In this document: piece after piece, positions 36,997 through 44,693 of the stretch
Position numbering within the stretch: position 1 is the first letter of the stretch
How the letters are laid out: every line of letters begins with the position of its first letter
Assembly: GCA_003216415.1 (NCBI GenBank)
Contig: QCIY01000003.1
Coordinates: 62,001-126,000, forward strand
Source of the DNA: Prochlorococcus sp. AG-402-O16
Lineage (GTDB): Bacteria > Cyanobacteriota > Cyanobacteriia > PCC-6307 > Cyanobiaceae
Direction of reading: 5' to 3'
DNA: 64,000 nt
The notes under the pieces: generated by a model
What the model was told of the DNA's origin: nothing
What the model saw: only the letters and a program-made list of their open reading frames with translations
The model's database searches: none
Position numbers and translations under genes: made by a program

Positions 36997-39543
36997 ATGG
37001 CTAATCCAATGAATTCCAACGAACCCTTTGATCTACGTTTGCCTACCCCCGGCTGCTACTTAGATCCTGAAAAAGCTGGCATGGATTCTGATGCAGTTTT
37101 CCAAGGAATGACAGCTCATCTCTTTTATACTCTTGGAAAGTTAGCCACTTCTGCAAGTCCTCACGACTTGTATATGGCTTTAAGTTACGCAGTTAAAGAT
37201 AGGCTAATGACAAGATATTTAGCCAGTCAGGAGGTCATAAGAAAAAAACCACAAAAAACAGTAGCCTACTTATCAGCAGAATTTTTGATAGGCCCTCAAT
37301 TAAGTAATAATCTCCTCAATCTTGGAATAACTAAAGAAGCAGAAGACGCTTTAAAGAGATTTGGCATTGAATCATTGTCAACAATTCTTGAAGTAGAAGA
37401 AGAGCCTGGATTAGGTAATGGTGGACTTGGAAGACTTGCAGCATGTTATATGGAATCATTAGCATCTCTACAAGTTCCAGCCGTTGGTTATGGTATTAGA
37501 TATGAATTTGGCATATTCAATCAGTTAATTAGAGATGGTTGGCAAGTTGAAGTAACTGATAAATGGTTAAAAGGTGGATGGCCATGGGAACTTCCACAAC
37601 CTGACGAATCATGTTTCGTTGGTTTTGGAGGCAGGACTGAAAGTTACAGAGATGATAAAGGGAACTACAGATCAAGATGGATACCTTCAGAACATGCAAT
37701 TGGAGTACCTCATGATGTTCCGGTTTTAGGATACAGAGTAAATACATGTGACAGATTAAGATTATGGAGAGCTGATGCAACAGAAAGTTTTGACTTTTAT
37801 GCATTTAATATTGGTGATTATTATGGTGCAGTAGAAGAAAAAGTTGCATCTGAAACTCTTTCAAAGGTTCTATATCCAAATGATGGAACTGACGAAGGTA
37901 GAAGATTAAGACTCAAACAACAACACTTTTTTGTAAGTTGTTCTCTTCAAGATATGTTGAGAAGCCTTGAAAAAAGATCAATACCAATAACTGAATTTGC
38001 TAAACATTGGACAGTTCAGTTAAACGATACTCATCCAGCTATTGCAGTAGCTGAATTAATGAGACTACTTATTGACCAATATCAAATAGGTTGGGATAAA
38101 GCTTGGAATATCACAACTTCTTCAGTTGCTTATACTAACCACACTTTACTTCCGGAAGCTTTAGAAAAATGGGATTTAGGTCTATTTAATGACCTCCTTC
38201 CAAGGCATCTAGAAATTATTTATGAAATTAATTGGAGATTTCTACAACAATTAAGACTACGTTATCCAGGCGATGACAAAATCCTTCAAAAACTGTCAAT
38301 CATTGATGAAGAAGGCTCTAAGTCAGTAAGAATGGCTCACTTGGCTACGATTGGAGCTCATCACGTCAATGGGGTTGCTGCTCTTCACTCAGATTTAATA
38401 AAAAGACAACTTCTTCCTGAATTTGCAAATCTATGGCCTGAAAAATTTACAAATGTTACTAATGGAGTTACTCCAAGAAGATGGGTTGCTCTCTCAAATC
38501 CATCCTTATCTAGCCTTCTTGAAAAAGAAGTTGGTCCAGATTGGATAACTAATATGGAACTTCTGAAAAAATTAGAGGAAAAGAAAGATGACACCAATTT
38601 TTTACAAAAATTTGAGGAAACTAAACTAACCGGTAAAAGGAAATTAGCTAGTTATATCCATTCAAAAACAAGCATACTTGTTGATCCGTCAAGTTTATTT
38701 GATGTTCAAGTAAAAAGAATCCATCAATATAAAAGACAACATTTAAACGCTTTACAAATTATTGCACAATACTTAAGAATCAAAAACGGCACAAACAAAT
38801 ATGAAGTCCCAAGAACAATAATATTTGGAGGTAAAGCTGCCCCAGGTTACTTTATGGCCAAACTAATGATTCGATTCATTAATGGTATTGCTGATGTTGT
38901 TAATTCTGATCCAGATATGGAAGGGCTACTAAGAGTTGTTTTTTTACCTGACTACAATGTAAAACTTGGTGAAATAGTTTATCCCGCAACTGATCTTTCA
39001 GAACAAATTTCAACCGCTGGAAAAGAAGCATCTGGAACTGGAAATATGAAATTTGCCATGAATGGAGCATTGACTATTGGAACCCTAGATGGAGCTAACG
39101 TGGAATTAAGAGATCTTGTGAAAAAAGAGAATTTCTTTCTTTTTGGAAAAACTGAAAGTGAAATTATGGATTTAAAAAATAATAATTACTCGCCAAAAAC
39201 TTTTATTGATGAATGTTCAGAATTAAAAGAAGTAGTACGATTAATTGAAATAGGTCATTTTAGCAATGGAGATAAAGAATTATTCAAACCTTTATTGAAT
39301 AGCTTAACTGGACATGACCCATTCTTTGTTATGGCTGACTTCGAAGACTATTTAAATAAACAGGATGAGGTCAGCAAATGTTGGAATAATAAAAAATCCT
39401 GGAATAAAATGGCGTTATTAAATACAGCAAGATCTGGATATTTCTCATCAGATCGGTCTATTAGAGAGTACTGTAAATCGATTTGGAAGGTTTCTCCAAT
39501 GCCTGTAGAGATTACGTGCGATGTTGAAGAATTAACTAATTAA
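36997..39543 (+). CDS. glgP: glycogen phosphorylase
   Basis: Releases glucose-1-phosphate from glycogen during the night. The 848-residue protein has EEEPGLGNGGLGRLAACYMES near the N-terminus and the pyridoxal-phosphate lysine in EASGTGNMKFAMNGA. The continuation is LTIGTLDGANVE, both invariant in the family, and the length is typical. The 151-base upstream gap (36846-36996) separates it from the divergent antiporter and shows no other gene. Confidence 0.97.
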   Translation: MANPMNSNEPFDLRLPTPGCYLDPEKAGMDSDAVFQGMTAHLFYTLGKLATSASPHDLYMALSYAVKDRLMTRYLASQEVIRKKPQKTVAYLSAEFLIGPQLSNNLLNLGITKEAEDALKRFGIESLSTILEVEEEPGLGNGGLGRLAACYMESLASLQVPAVGYGIRYEFGIFNQLIRDGWQVEVTDKWLKGGWPWELPQPDESCFVGFGGRTESYRDDKGNYRSRWIPSEHAIGVPHDVPVLGYRVNTCDRLRLWRADATESFDFYAFNIGDYYGAVEEKVASETLSKVLYPNDGTDEGRRLRLKQQHFFVSCSLQDMLRSLEKRSIPITEFAKHWTVQLNDTHPAIAVAELMRLLIDQYQIGWDKAWNITTSSVAYTNHTLLPEALEKWDLGLFNDLLPRHLEIIYEINWRFLQQLRLRYPGDDKILQKLSIIDEEGSKSVRMAHLATIGAHHVNGVAALHSDLIKRQLLPEFANLWPEKFTNVTNGVTPRRWVALSNPSLSSLLEKEVGPDWITNMELLKKLEEKKDDTNFLQKFEETKLTGKRKLASYIHSKTSILVDPSSLFDVQVKRIHQYKRQHLNALQIIAQYLRIKNGTNKYEVPRTIIFGGKAAPGYFMAKLMIRFINGIADVVNSDPDMEGLLRVVFLPDYNVKLGEIVYPATDLSEQISTAGKEASGTGNMKFAMNGALTIGTLDGANVELRDLVKKENFFLFGKTESEIMDLKNNNYSPKTFIDECSELKEVVRLIEIGHFSNGDKELFKPLLNSLTGHDPFFVMADFEDYLNKQDEVSKCWNNKKSWNKMALLNTARSGYFSSDRSIREYCKSIWKVSPMPVEITCDVEELTN

Positions 39544-39991
39544 TATTTTTCTTATCTGGAAAATCAGGAGTTTGATGAAATAATCTATTTAAAATTAATC
39601 TATCCACATTTAATGGGTCTGGTGCCAATTCTTTAGCAATTTCTTTAAATTTTGATTCAATATTGTTTGAAATTTTGGTATCAAAAATTCTTTCCATTAG
39701 TGCTTCAATTGAATATAAATAAGCATTAACACTTTCAAGTTCATCTAAAGCTTCAGTAAGCTCTATATCAGAAATATGTTTTTCTTCTGGATTTGTATCT
39801 TTATTAGATTCTCTTTCAGATAATTCTCTCTGCAATTCATTAGTAACCTTACTACAAAGAGTTCTGAAAGATTGAATTGATGCCCAGTTTAATTCCTGTT
39901 GCTGATTAAAAGTAGGAAACTCTCTAATAAGACGATCATGCTCTTTATAAAATCTCTGACAATCAGAGCATTGACAAGGTTCTTCAGTCAA
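39536..39991 (-). CDS. conserved hypothetical with N-terminal cysteines
   Basis: A 151-residue protein of unknown function. It begins MTEEPCQCSDCQRFYKEHD, with three cysteines in CxCxxC, a small metal-binding possibility. The rest is largely helical and charged (NQQQELNWASIQSFRTLC, ELTEALDELESVNAYLYS). It ends LAPDPLNVDRLILNRLFHQTPDFP. It overlaps the glgP 3' end by 8 bases on the other strand. I recall similar proteins only in picocyanobacteria. Confidence 0.62.
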   Translation of the reverse strand: MTEEPCQCSDCQRFYKEHDRLIREFPTFNQQQELNWASIQSFRTLCSKVTNELQRELSERESNKDTNPEEKHISDIELTEALDELESVNAYLYSIEALMERIFDTKISNNIESKFKEIAKELAPDPLNVDRLILNRLFHQTPDFPDKKNIN

Positions 39992-40022
39992 AAGAAAAAA
40001 TATCTCTTGTTATATCATCTCA

Positions 40023-40355
40023 CTATTTGGGCATAATTGTTGGACCATCCAATAATTCGTCATTTTCATCAAGTGTATCTGGACTATCAGGCAAAGGTAT
40101 CTCAATACTAGTTACCAAGTTGATAACATCTCTTAATCTCATAGAATCAGCAAACCATCCCATTGCCTGTTCAGCATCTCCTCTTTTTTCAGCATCATTT
40201 GCTTGATCTTCATGAGCTTCTGCTAACAAAGCAAGCCAGCATAAGCATCTTGCTTGAACTATTGAAAGATCTAAATCATTAGGTTGGGATTTAGAAATAC
40301 GTTCATGCTCTTGTTGAATTAAGAGCTTTAAACGCATATCATGCAACTTAGCCAT
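40023..40355 (-). CDS. conserved hypothetical protein
   Basis: A 110-residue helical protein of unknown function. The middle, LCWLALLAEAHEDQANDAEKRGDAEQAMGWFADSMRLRDVI, looks like a TPR-like helical pair, and the C-terminus is acidic (DTLDENDELLDGP). No catalytic residues stand out. It lies 31 bases upstream of the cysteine-containing gene on the same strand and 78 bases downstream of tRNA-Arg(CCT). Confidence 0.65.
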   Translation of the reverse strand: MAKLHDMRLKLLIQQEHERISKSQPNDLDLSIVQARCLCWLALLAEAHEDQANDAEKRGDAEQAMGWFADSMRLRDVINLVTSIEIPLPDSPDTLDENDELLDGPTIMPK

Positions 40356-40433
40356 AAAAGATTTATTACTAACTATACGCTAGCTAGAGAGTAGCAACTT
40401 TGCACACATACTACATATAGTTTATTACTTTAA

Positions 40434-40507
<74 letters not shown>

Positions 40508-40545
40508 AATAGATGTTTTTTGGAGTAATAAGCATTATGCTAAAT

Positions 40546-40921
40546 GAAAGCAGGAGAGGCAATCGCAAAAAAGTTTTATTTTGTTTCCAAAATAAAACTT
40601 TTTTGAGGAAAGTCCGGGCTCCCACATGGTCAGGCTTGCTGGGTAATTCCCAGTGCGGGTAACCGTGAGGATAGTGCCACAGAAACATACCGCCTAATAC
40701 TTCATGTATGGCAAGGGTGCAAGGGTGCGGTAAGAGCGCACCAGCAACATTGAGAAGTGTTGGCTAGGTAAACCCCGGCTGGGAGCAAGGCTTAGTAGAT
40801 TTATGACCATTTCACAATCTACTTACAAGCGCCGCTTGAGACTGTGAAGTAATTCCAGCCCTAGATAGATGATTGCCCATCTTATTTAAGATGAACAGAA
40901 CCCGGCTTATGACCTGCTTTC
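40546..40921 (+). ncRNA. rnpB: RNase P RNA
   Basis: The catalytic RNA that matures tRNA 5' ends, type A. The ends form a perfect P1 helix, GAAAGCAGG (40546-40554) with CCTGCTTTC (40913-40921). The conserved core AGGAAAGTCCGGGCTCCC follows at about 40605, and the GAGGATAGTGCCACAGAAA stretch is at about 40668. ACAGAACCCGGCTTATG closes the core near the 3' end. Helix P3 is a 16-base-pair, almost all A-T stem (40567-40582 with 40589-40604). The universal 5' core and 3' ACCCGGCTTA make the identification firm. Confidence 0.97.
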
Positions 40922-40946
40922 TACTTGTTGTGATTATTTCAATCAT

Positions 40947-41696
40947 ATGACAAATAAGTTAAACGGAAAAAGGATTGATCAAATAATTACTTTTTTAAAG
41001 TGTTTAAACATCAAATCAAAAAGATTCTCTGAAATAATTAGAACAAAAAATATTTCAACAATTCAGAATTTTAATCAAGCATTAATCCATTCCTCAGATG
41101 ACAACATAATAAATTACGAAAAATTAGAATTTTTTGGAGATGCAGTACTCAGATTAGCTGCATCGAATTTTATTGAAAAAAAATATCCTCAAATGAGCGT
41201 AGGCGAGAGATCAGAGCTAAGAGCACAAATTGTAAGTGATGAATGGCTAACTAAATTAGGCAAAACAATTGAGATAGAAAAATTAATAATTAAAGGGCCT
41301 AAAGCTATTGGTGATGAAAATTCAAAAAACACAATTATTGGGGAATCCACAGAGGCTTTAATTGGTGCTCTTTATAAGTGCTTTAACTCAATCCAGGAAG
41401 TAAATATATGGCTAGATGATATTTGGGAGAATGATTCAGAAATGTTTTTAAAAGCCCCATATAAATTTAAATCTAAGACAGTATTACAAGAATGGTGTCA
41501 AAGTAAAGGCTTGGATTTGCCAACTTATGAAATAATTGAAGTCTCTAAAATAAATGGAGATCCAAAAAGATTTTCTTGCGATATATTCATTGAAGGATTA
41601 AAAGAATCATCCGCTTTTGGCAAATCCCATAAACAAGCAGAGACTAATGCAGCTAGAGTTCTTATAGAAAAGTTTATGTCTATAGGTAAGATTTAA
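40947..41696 (+). CDS. rnc: ribonuclease III
   Basis: A double-strand RNA endonuclease for rRNA and mRNA processing. The 249-residue protein has the signature EKLEFFGDAVLRLAA, the second acidic motif GESTEALIGALYKC, and a C-terminal dsRNA-binding domain from about 170 (KTVLQEWCQSKGLDLPTYE, ending NAARVLIEKF). The start is 26 bases after rnpB, so it is probably transcribed through or just after it, an apt pairing of two RNA-processing genes. Confidence 0.93.
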   Translation: MTNKLNGKRIDQIITFLKCLNIKSKRFSEIIRTKNISTIQNFNQALIHSSDDNIINYEKLEFFGDAVLRLAASNFIEKKYPQMSVGERSELRAQIVSDEWLTKLGKTIEIEKLIIKGPKAIGDENSKNTIIGESTEALIGALYKCFNSIQEVNIWLDDIWENDSEMFLKAPYKFKSKTVLQEWCQSKGLDLPTYEIIEVSKINGDPKRFSCDIFIEGLKESSAFGKSHKQAETNAARVLIEKFMSIGKI

Positions 41697-41699
41697 TTT

Positions 41700-41885
41700 T
41701 TAAACTATTTCTAAATTAGTGAGCTGGAAAGTTATGAGTTTATCCCAATTACCTCCTTCAAAAAGAACAGCTGCTCGTTTTTTTGTCACTCTCTGTACAA
41801 ACCCTTTGTATCCTCTGTATATAGAATTTCTATCTTTTACAACTACAAAAGAACCAGGGAGTATAGGTTTAGTCGATGATTCCAT
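41700..41885 (-). CDS. ndhS: NAD(P)H dehydrogenase subunit S
   Basis: A 61-residue SH3-like protein matching NdhS, the ferredoxin-binding subunit of the photosynthetic NDH-1 complex. The stretches [27 protein letters not shown] and [18 protein letters not shown] are very close to what I know of the cyanobacterial family, and the size fits. It lies between rnc and rimM on the opposite strand; its promoter must overlap the start of rimM (24-base gap). Confidence 0.88.
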   Translation of the reverse strand: MESSTKPILPGSFVVVKDRNSIYRGYKGFVQRVTKKRAAVLFEGGNWDKLITFQLTNLEIV

Positions 41886-41909
41886 AAAATACCTTACTCA
41901 ATACAATAT

Positions 41910-42449
41910 ATGATAAATAAAAATGAATGGTTGATTGTTGGATTAATAACATCATGTCATGGAATTAACGGCCAAGTAAAGGTTAAATCTTTAAGTGATT
42001 TTGAAGAAAGATTTTTAAAGCCTGGAATAAGATGGTTACAAAAAGATAATGAAGCCCCTTCAAAAATAGAACTTACATCTGGCTACAAACAGCCTGGGAA
42101 AGAAACCTTCGTCATTAAGCTCCAAGGAATAAATACTAGAAATCAAGCAGAAGAACTTAAAAAAAATAAGATTCTTGTAAAAACAAATAGTCTTCCAAAA
42201 TTAAAAAAAGAAGAATTTCACTTGTTGGAACTTGTAAATTTGCAAGTCAAGATTTTAGAAAATGATGAATTAAAAATAATTGGAAAAGTTCTTGACTTGG
42301 ATAATGAAAAGAATAATTTACTAATTATTGAACTACTTAAAAATCAAAAAAAAGTTCTAATACCCTTTGTTAAAGAAATAGTGCCAGTAGTAGATATAAA
42401 AAATAATTTTCTTATCATAAAGCCCCCAAAAGGACTTCTAGAACTATAA
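41910..42449 (+). CDS. rimM: 16S rRNA processing protein RimM
   Basis: A 179-residue ribosome-maturation factor that binds S19 and helps assemble the 30S head. The N-terminal domain begins [19 protein letters not shown], and a PRC-barrel-like C-terminal domain follows ([15 protein letters not shown] and [19 protein letters not shown]). The usual partner genes trmD, rpsP and rplS are not adjacent. It is followed by the restriction-modification cassette. Confidence 0.93.
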   Translation: MINKNEWLIVGLITSCHGINGQVKVKSLSDFEERFLKPGIRWLQKDNEAPSKIELTSGYKQPGKETFVIKLQGINTRNQAEELKKNKILVKTNSLPKLKKEEFHLLELVNLQVKILENDELKIIGKVLDLDNEKNNLLIIELLKNQKKVLIPFVKEIVPVVDIKNNFLIIKPPKGLLEL

Positions 42450-42533
42450 ATATCCGAATAAAAAATTAAAATTTTCTATAAAGTTAAATTACCAAGACAA
42501 ATAAAAAGTAACTTTTATATGTTGTTTTTTTAT

Positions 42534-42561
42534 TTGACGTTATATTGAAATCATTTAATTT
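42534..42561 (+). promoter_or_regulatory. candidate promoter for the methyltransferase gene
   Basis: TTGACG at 42534-42539 and TAATTT at 42556-42561 are separated by 16 bases and lie about 27 bases before the methyltransferase start, matching a sigma-70 promoter layout. Prochlorococcus promoters often lack a -35 box, so this one being recognisable is slightly unusual. It would give the cassette its own transcription apart from rimM. AT-rich sequence makes chance matches common. Confidence 0.35.
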
Positions 42562-42587
42562 CTTATCTAAGGTCGTAGCAAATAATT

Positions 42588-43796
42588 ATGAAAAAATCGT
42601 CAGAAAAACAACCTTCAGTCGTTGGATTATTTTCTGGATGCGGTGGATTAGATTTAGGTTTTAAGCGTGCTGGTTTTGATATCCTATGGGCAAATGATTT
42701 TAATGCTGATTCCGTAAAGACTTATGCGAGAAATATTGGTGATCATATAGTTCTAGGAGACATTACTAAAATACCAAGTAAGGAAATACCATCAAACTTT
42801 GACGTACTTTTAGGCGGGTTTCCTTGTCAGGGTTTTTCTGTCGCAAATACTAAGAGAAGCATGAAAGATGAGAGAAATTATTTATATCTAGAAATGTTGA
42901 GAATTCTCAAGGATAAAAAACCAAAGTTTTTTGTTGCGGAGAATGTAAAAGGTCTTCTTTCATTAGAAAAAGGAAACGTCATTGAGATGATTTTGAAGGA
43001 TTTTGAAAATATAGGCTACAAAGTTGACTACAGACTTTTGATGGCGAGTGATTATGGTATTCCCCAACACAGAGAAAGGGTATTTATTATTGGCAACAGA
43101 ATTGGTAAAGAAAATCCCTTTCCTAAATATAGTCATGGCCTTAAGAATGACTTATTTAACCCCATATTGGAACCTTACATATCAACAAAAGAAGTACTTG
43201 AACACTTAGCTAATGTAAGAACAAGGGACAAACCTTTTAAGCTAGGAAAAAAAACTATCTATAATCATGTCGCCAGAACCAATGTAAGCGATAAGTTTTG
43301 GGGAAGAAAACATAAAGTAAATCAATTTGATATTTGTGATTACCTAAAAAAGTGGAGAAAAGATAGTGGCTGGTCAACTAAAAAAATAGATGAATATTTT
43401 GGTTATGCTCATACAGCAGGTCATTGGTTTAGAAAAGATAATAATTCTGGTTGCATTCCTAATCCTGATGATTGGAAGGTTTTAAAAAAATTATTAAAAT
43501 TCGATGATAAATATGATAAACAAGTTACTGAACTAGAACAAAAAACAATAGTATTTGAACAATCATTGCGCATTAATAATTGGGAAGAACCAAGTGATAC
43601 AATTACTGCCACTGGGCCAGAAATTCACCCCAATAGAAAAAGAAGAATGAGTGTAAGAGAATGTGCAATCCTTCAAACCTTTCCGGATGATTTCGTTTTT
43701 GAGGGTGCCATAGGTAGTATGTATAAGCAAATAGGAAATGCAGTCCCTGTAGATTTGGCATACAAAATTGGATTTGCTATAAAACAACATCTATAA
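42588..43796 (+). CDS. C5-cytosine DNA methyltransferase
   Basis: A 402-residue enzyme that transfers a methyl group from SAM to cytosine C5 in DNA. All key motifs are intact: I, LFSGCGGLDLGF (14-25); IV, GGFPCQGFS with catalytic Cys80; VI, ENV (118-120); VIII, QHRERVFIIG (160-169); IX, RMSVRECAILQTFPDDF (353-369); and X, GSMYKQIGNAVPV (376-388). The target-recognition region is about 185-350 and includes GHWFRKDNNSGCIPNPDDW. The recognition sequence cannot be read from this. The spacing to the next gene (11 bases) marks a type II modification gene. Confidence 0.95.
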   Translation: MKKSSEKQPSVVGLFSGCGGLDLGFKRAGFDILWANDFNADSVKTYARNIGDHIVLGDITKIPSKEIPSNFDVLLGGFPCQGFSVANTKRSMKDERNYLYLEMLRILKDKKPKFFVAENVKGLLSLEKGNVIEMILKDFENIGYKVDYRLLMASDYGIPQHRERVFIIGNRIGKENPFPKYSHGLKNDLFNPILEPYISTKEVLEHLANVRTRDKPFKLGKKTIYNHVARTNVSDKFWGRKHKVNQFDICDYLKKWRKDSGWSTKKIDEYFGYAHTAGHWFRKDNNSGCIPNPDDWKVLKKLLKFDDKYDKQVTELEQKTIVFEQSLRINNWEEPSDTITATGPEIHPNRKRRMSVRECAILQTFPDDFVFEGAIGSMYKQIGNAVPVDLAYKIGFAIKQHL

Positions 43797-43807
43797 AAAA
43801 TACTCAA

Positions 43808-44611
43808 ATGGACCTCAAAAAAATAGAAGAACTAGAACTTAAGTATTTAAATAAATATTTTTCGTTTTTAAAGTTCAGTTTAGAAGAAATTCTAGTAGGT
43901 CTTAAAACTCGAGATAAAATTATTGATGACTGGATAGGTCTTTATGGCACAAATATTAGTGACTATTCAACTGGTGCAGAAAGAGTTATTTATTCTCTTT
44001 TGAATGGAAAAGGAATTGGAACTCCTAACTCAGCACCTGTTGGCAGCGACCTGTTTTTTGAAGTTGATGATGCATTCATTCACATTGATCTTAAAACTGT
44101 AGGGGCAACCCTATCACCCATTAAACAAGATAAAGCAAATAATATAGTAGGAAAGTCAAATAATATAGGAGATTTTGCAGATAAAATTTTTATTGGTACT
44201 AATCAAAATTCTTACAGTTCAAAAATCTTGATTTATGAGGGTAAGCCAAAGCAATTTTCAAGAAATTACAAAGCTCATCTTCCCCCAATTTATAACAGAA
44301 AAGACAAAAACAAGGCGAAACCTTGTTTAACTTATTTTATAACTATTCTTTATGACAAAGATACTCGAGAAACACTTGTTATCAATCTTCTTTGTATGCC
44401 AAACGGTGAACTAAACAAGATTTATGAACATAAGCCTATTAGTGCAGGGAAAAATCCAGACAAAACAAGATTTAACTTTAAAAGAACCCCAGACTTTGAA
44501 TTATTAAATAAGGAAAAAAGAGTAAAGATTGTATTTTTTAAAGAAAATATGGACAAAAAATATCTGAAGAGATTAAAGTTTCAAGATAATTTATTTAAAA
44601 GTCAAAAATAA
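43808..44611 (+). CDS. putative type II restriction endonuclease
   Basis: A 267-residue protein without a family I can name. Asp81 and the Asp94-x-Lys96 in VGSDLFFEVDDAFIHIDLKT form a PD-(D/E)XK-like nuclease centre, and Glu57 in a preceding helix (GAERVIYSLL) could be the extra acidic residue. The remainder is mixed strands and lysine-rich loops, as expected for DNA contacts. It starts 11 bases after the C5 methyltransferase, the classic restriction partner position. Activity and site are unproven; the inference rests on context plus the motif. Confidence 0.7.
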   Translation: MDLKKIEELELKYLNKYFSFLKFSLEEILVGLKTRDKIIDDWIGLYGTNISDYSTGAERVIYSLLNGKGIGTPNSAPVGSDLFFEVDDAFIHIDLKTVGATLSPIKQDKANNIVGKSNNIGDFADKIFIGTNQNSYSSKILIYEGKPKQFSRNYKAHLPPIYNRKDKNKAKPCLTYFITILYDKDTRETLVINLLCMPNGELNKIYEHKPISAGKNPDKTRFNFKRTPDFELLNKEKRVKIVFFKENMDKKYLKRLKFQDNLFKSQK

Positions 44612-44646
44612 TTTTAATTATTTAAATATTAACTTTAATAGCCTTA

Positions 44647-44670
44647 TTCTCTTTAAGAGAAAAAATTTTT
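44647..44670 (+). terminator. weak terminator candidate after the cassette
   Basis: TTCTC (44647-44651) and GAGAA (44657-44661) form a 5-base-pair stem around a TTTAA loop, followed by A and T runs ending TTTTT at 44666-44670. The stem is short and A-T rich, so strength is doubtful, but it lies between the convergent endonuclease and glmS genes where a terminator is expected. Confidence 0.3.
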
Positions 44671-44693
44671 AAATGATTTGATTTATAGGCCAA

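Noticed and set aside
42450-44693. Direct repeats or attachment sites flanking the restriction cassette
   Set aside because: Only short AT-rich similarities (for example AAGTTAA against TTAACTT) were seen; no convincing duplication, integrase or IS element is present.
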